NCBI GenBank assembly: GCA_018623655.1
Contig: JAAZVG010000104.1
Coordinates: 1-5,594, forward strand
Direction of reading: 5' to 3'
Source of the DNA: Flavobacteriaceae bacterium
Lineage (GTDB): Bacteria > Bacteroidota > Bacteroidia > Flavobacteriales > Flavobacteriaceae
DNA: 5,594 nt
Numbering within the stretch: the stretch's first letter is position 1; every line of letters begins with the position of its first letter. Below, in pieces: positions 5,056 through 5,594 of this stretch. Below the pieces are notes generated by a model. The model worked only from the letters and a program-made list of their open reading frames with translations. It made no database searches and had not been told where the DNA came from. The position numbers and the translations under genes are program-made.

Positions 5056-5594
5056 ATGAGCCTTCAAAGTAACAAACAAACTTCGCTTGTTCTTTCTGGC
5101 GGAGGTGTTCGCGGCATGGCGCACATAGGCTTTATTAAAGCGCTACAAGAGCATCATATAAAAATTGATCGTATTGCCGGATCTAGCGCAGGAGCTTTAG
5201 TAGGTGCCTTATTCGCAAACGGAAATTCGACCGAGGACATGCTTTCTTTTTTCAAAGAAGCTCCACTTTTTAAGTACAATTATTTTAGTATTACGAAACC
5301 AGGCCTTATAGATACTGAGCGCTATTATGAGTCATTAAAGAGCTTTTTATTGCACGATAGCTTTGAAGAGTTAGGGCTTCCCTTACATGTTGCAGCAACC
5401 AATCTTTTAACGGGTGCCTTGAAGGAGTTCAGTAGCGGAGCGTTAATCAGGCCTTTGCTTGCTTCTGCTTCGCTTACTCCTGTTTTTAGCCCTGTCATGA
5501 TTGATAAACAGATGTATGCTGATGGAGGGATTCTAAGCAACTTTCCCTTAGAGTTCGTCGACAAATATTCAGACAAGATTATTGGCTCAAACAC
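5056..5594 (+). CDS. Patatin-like phospholipase, 5' part only
   Basis: This open frame of 179 complete codons runs off the window end without a stop. It encodes a patatin-fold lipid acyl hydrolase with a Ser-Asp catalytic dyad. Visible are the oxyanion-hole loop SGGGVRGMAHIG (14-25), the nucleophile elbow GSSAG (42-46, nucleophile Ser44) and the catalytic Asp in ADGG (Asp156), with the usual SASLTPVFSPV segment just before it. All catalytic elements are therefore present. The protein starts MSLQSNKQTSLVLSGGG with no signal peptide, so this copy appears cytosolic or peripheral, like the short RssA-type patatins, rather than a secreted or outer-membrane form. The normal size of such proteins (about 250-300 residues) suggests the rest lies just beyond the window. 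ATG at 5056 fits the family and the promoter box upstream; no earlier in-frame start is needed. It is divergent from the arsS operon. Lipid substrate is unknown. Confidence 0.93.
   Translation, partial: MSLQSNKQTSLVLSGGGVRGMAHIGFIKALQEHHIKIDRIAGSSAGALVGALFANGNSTEDMLSFFKEAPLFKYNYFSITKPGLIDTERYYESLKSFLLHDSFEELGLPLHVAATNLLTGALKEFSSGALIRPLLASASLTPVFSPVMIDKQMYADGGILSNFPLEFVDKYSDKIIGSN

Noticed and set aside
5325..5594. Minus-strand open frame at the right edge
   Set aside because: The opposite strand carries an intact patatin frame with all its catalytic motifs; this frame is its antisense shadow.

Overview
This window looks like chromosomal DNA from a member of Bacteroidota, most likely a flavobacterium and possibly marine. 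The evidence is moderate A+T content, no clear Shine-Dalgarno sequences before the starts, a TAnnTTTG-type promoter box, and two protein families I know mainly from Bacteroidota (a DUF6341-like small membrane protein and a DUF4254 protein). The genus cannot be determined from the sequence.

Layout. Positions 1-1699 (+) hold the 3' part of a UDP-glucuronate decarboxylase-type sugar-nucleotide gene, overlapped by 4 bp by purD (second step of purine synthesis after PRPP). purD meets a small convergent gene (1694-1918, -) for a membrane protein; their last six bases are one shared palindrome. A 72-bp divergent spacer (1919-1990) with overlapping imperfect palindromes separates that gene from a two-gene unit at 1991-3611 (+): a DUF4254 protein and an overlapping family 9 (heptosyltransferase-like) glycosyltransferase. 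The glycosyltransferase converges on, and overlaps, a minus-strand pair at 3593-4978: a CxxC peroxidase-like (AhpD-type) protein followed, with no spacer, by the radical SAM enzyme ArsS of arsenosugar biosynthesis. A 77-bp divergent spacer (4979-5055) with a perfect TATCTTTG box leads to a patatin-like phospholipase (5056 onward, +) that is cut by the window end.

Themes. Three functions sit side by side: cell-surface glycan synthesis (sugar-nucleotide decarboxylase, GT9 with DUF4254), purine synthesis (purD) and organoarsenic metabolism (ArsS with its partner). The partner protein's exact role is not known to me, and the ArsM methyltransferase expected upstream of ArsS in the pathway is not in view. 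Packing is very tight: four of the seven neighbouring gene pairs overlap, a fifth abuts with no gap, and neither convergent junction has room for a separate terminator. I see no RNA genes, insertion sequences, CRISPR arrays or phage genes. Most of the window is ordinary core or near-core genome. The least understood parts are the DUF4254-GT9 pair, the small membrane protein beside purD, and the ArsS-peroxidase pair.
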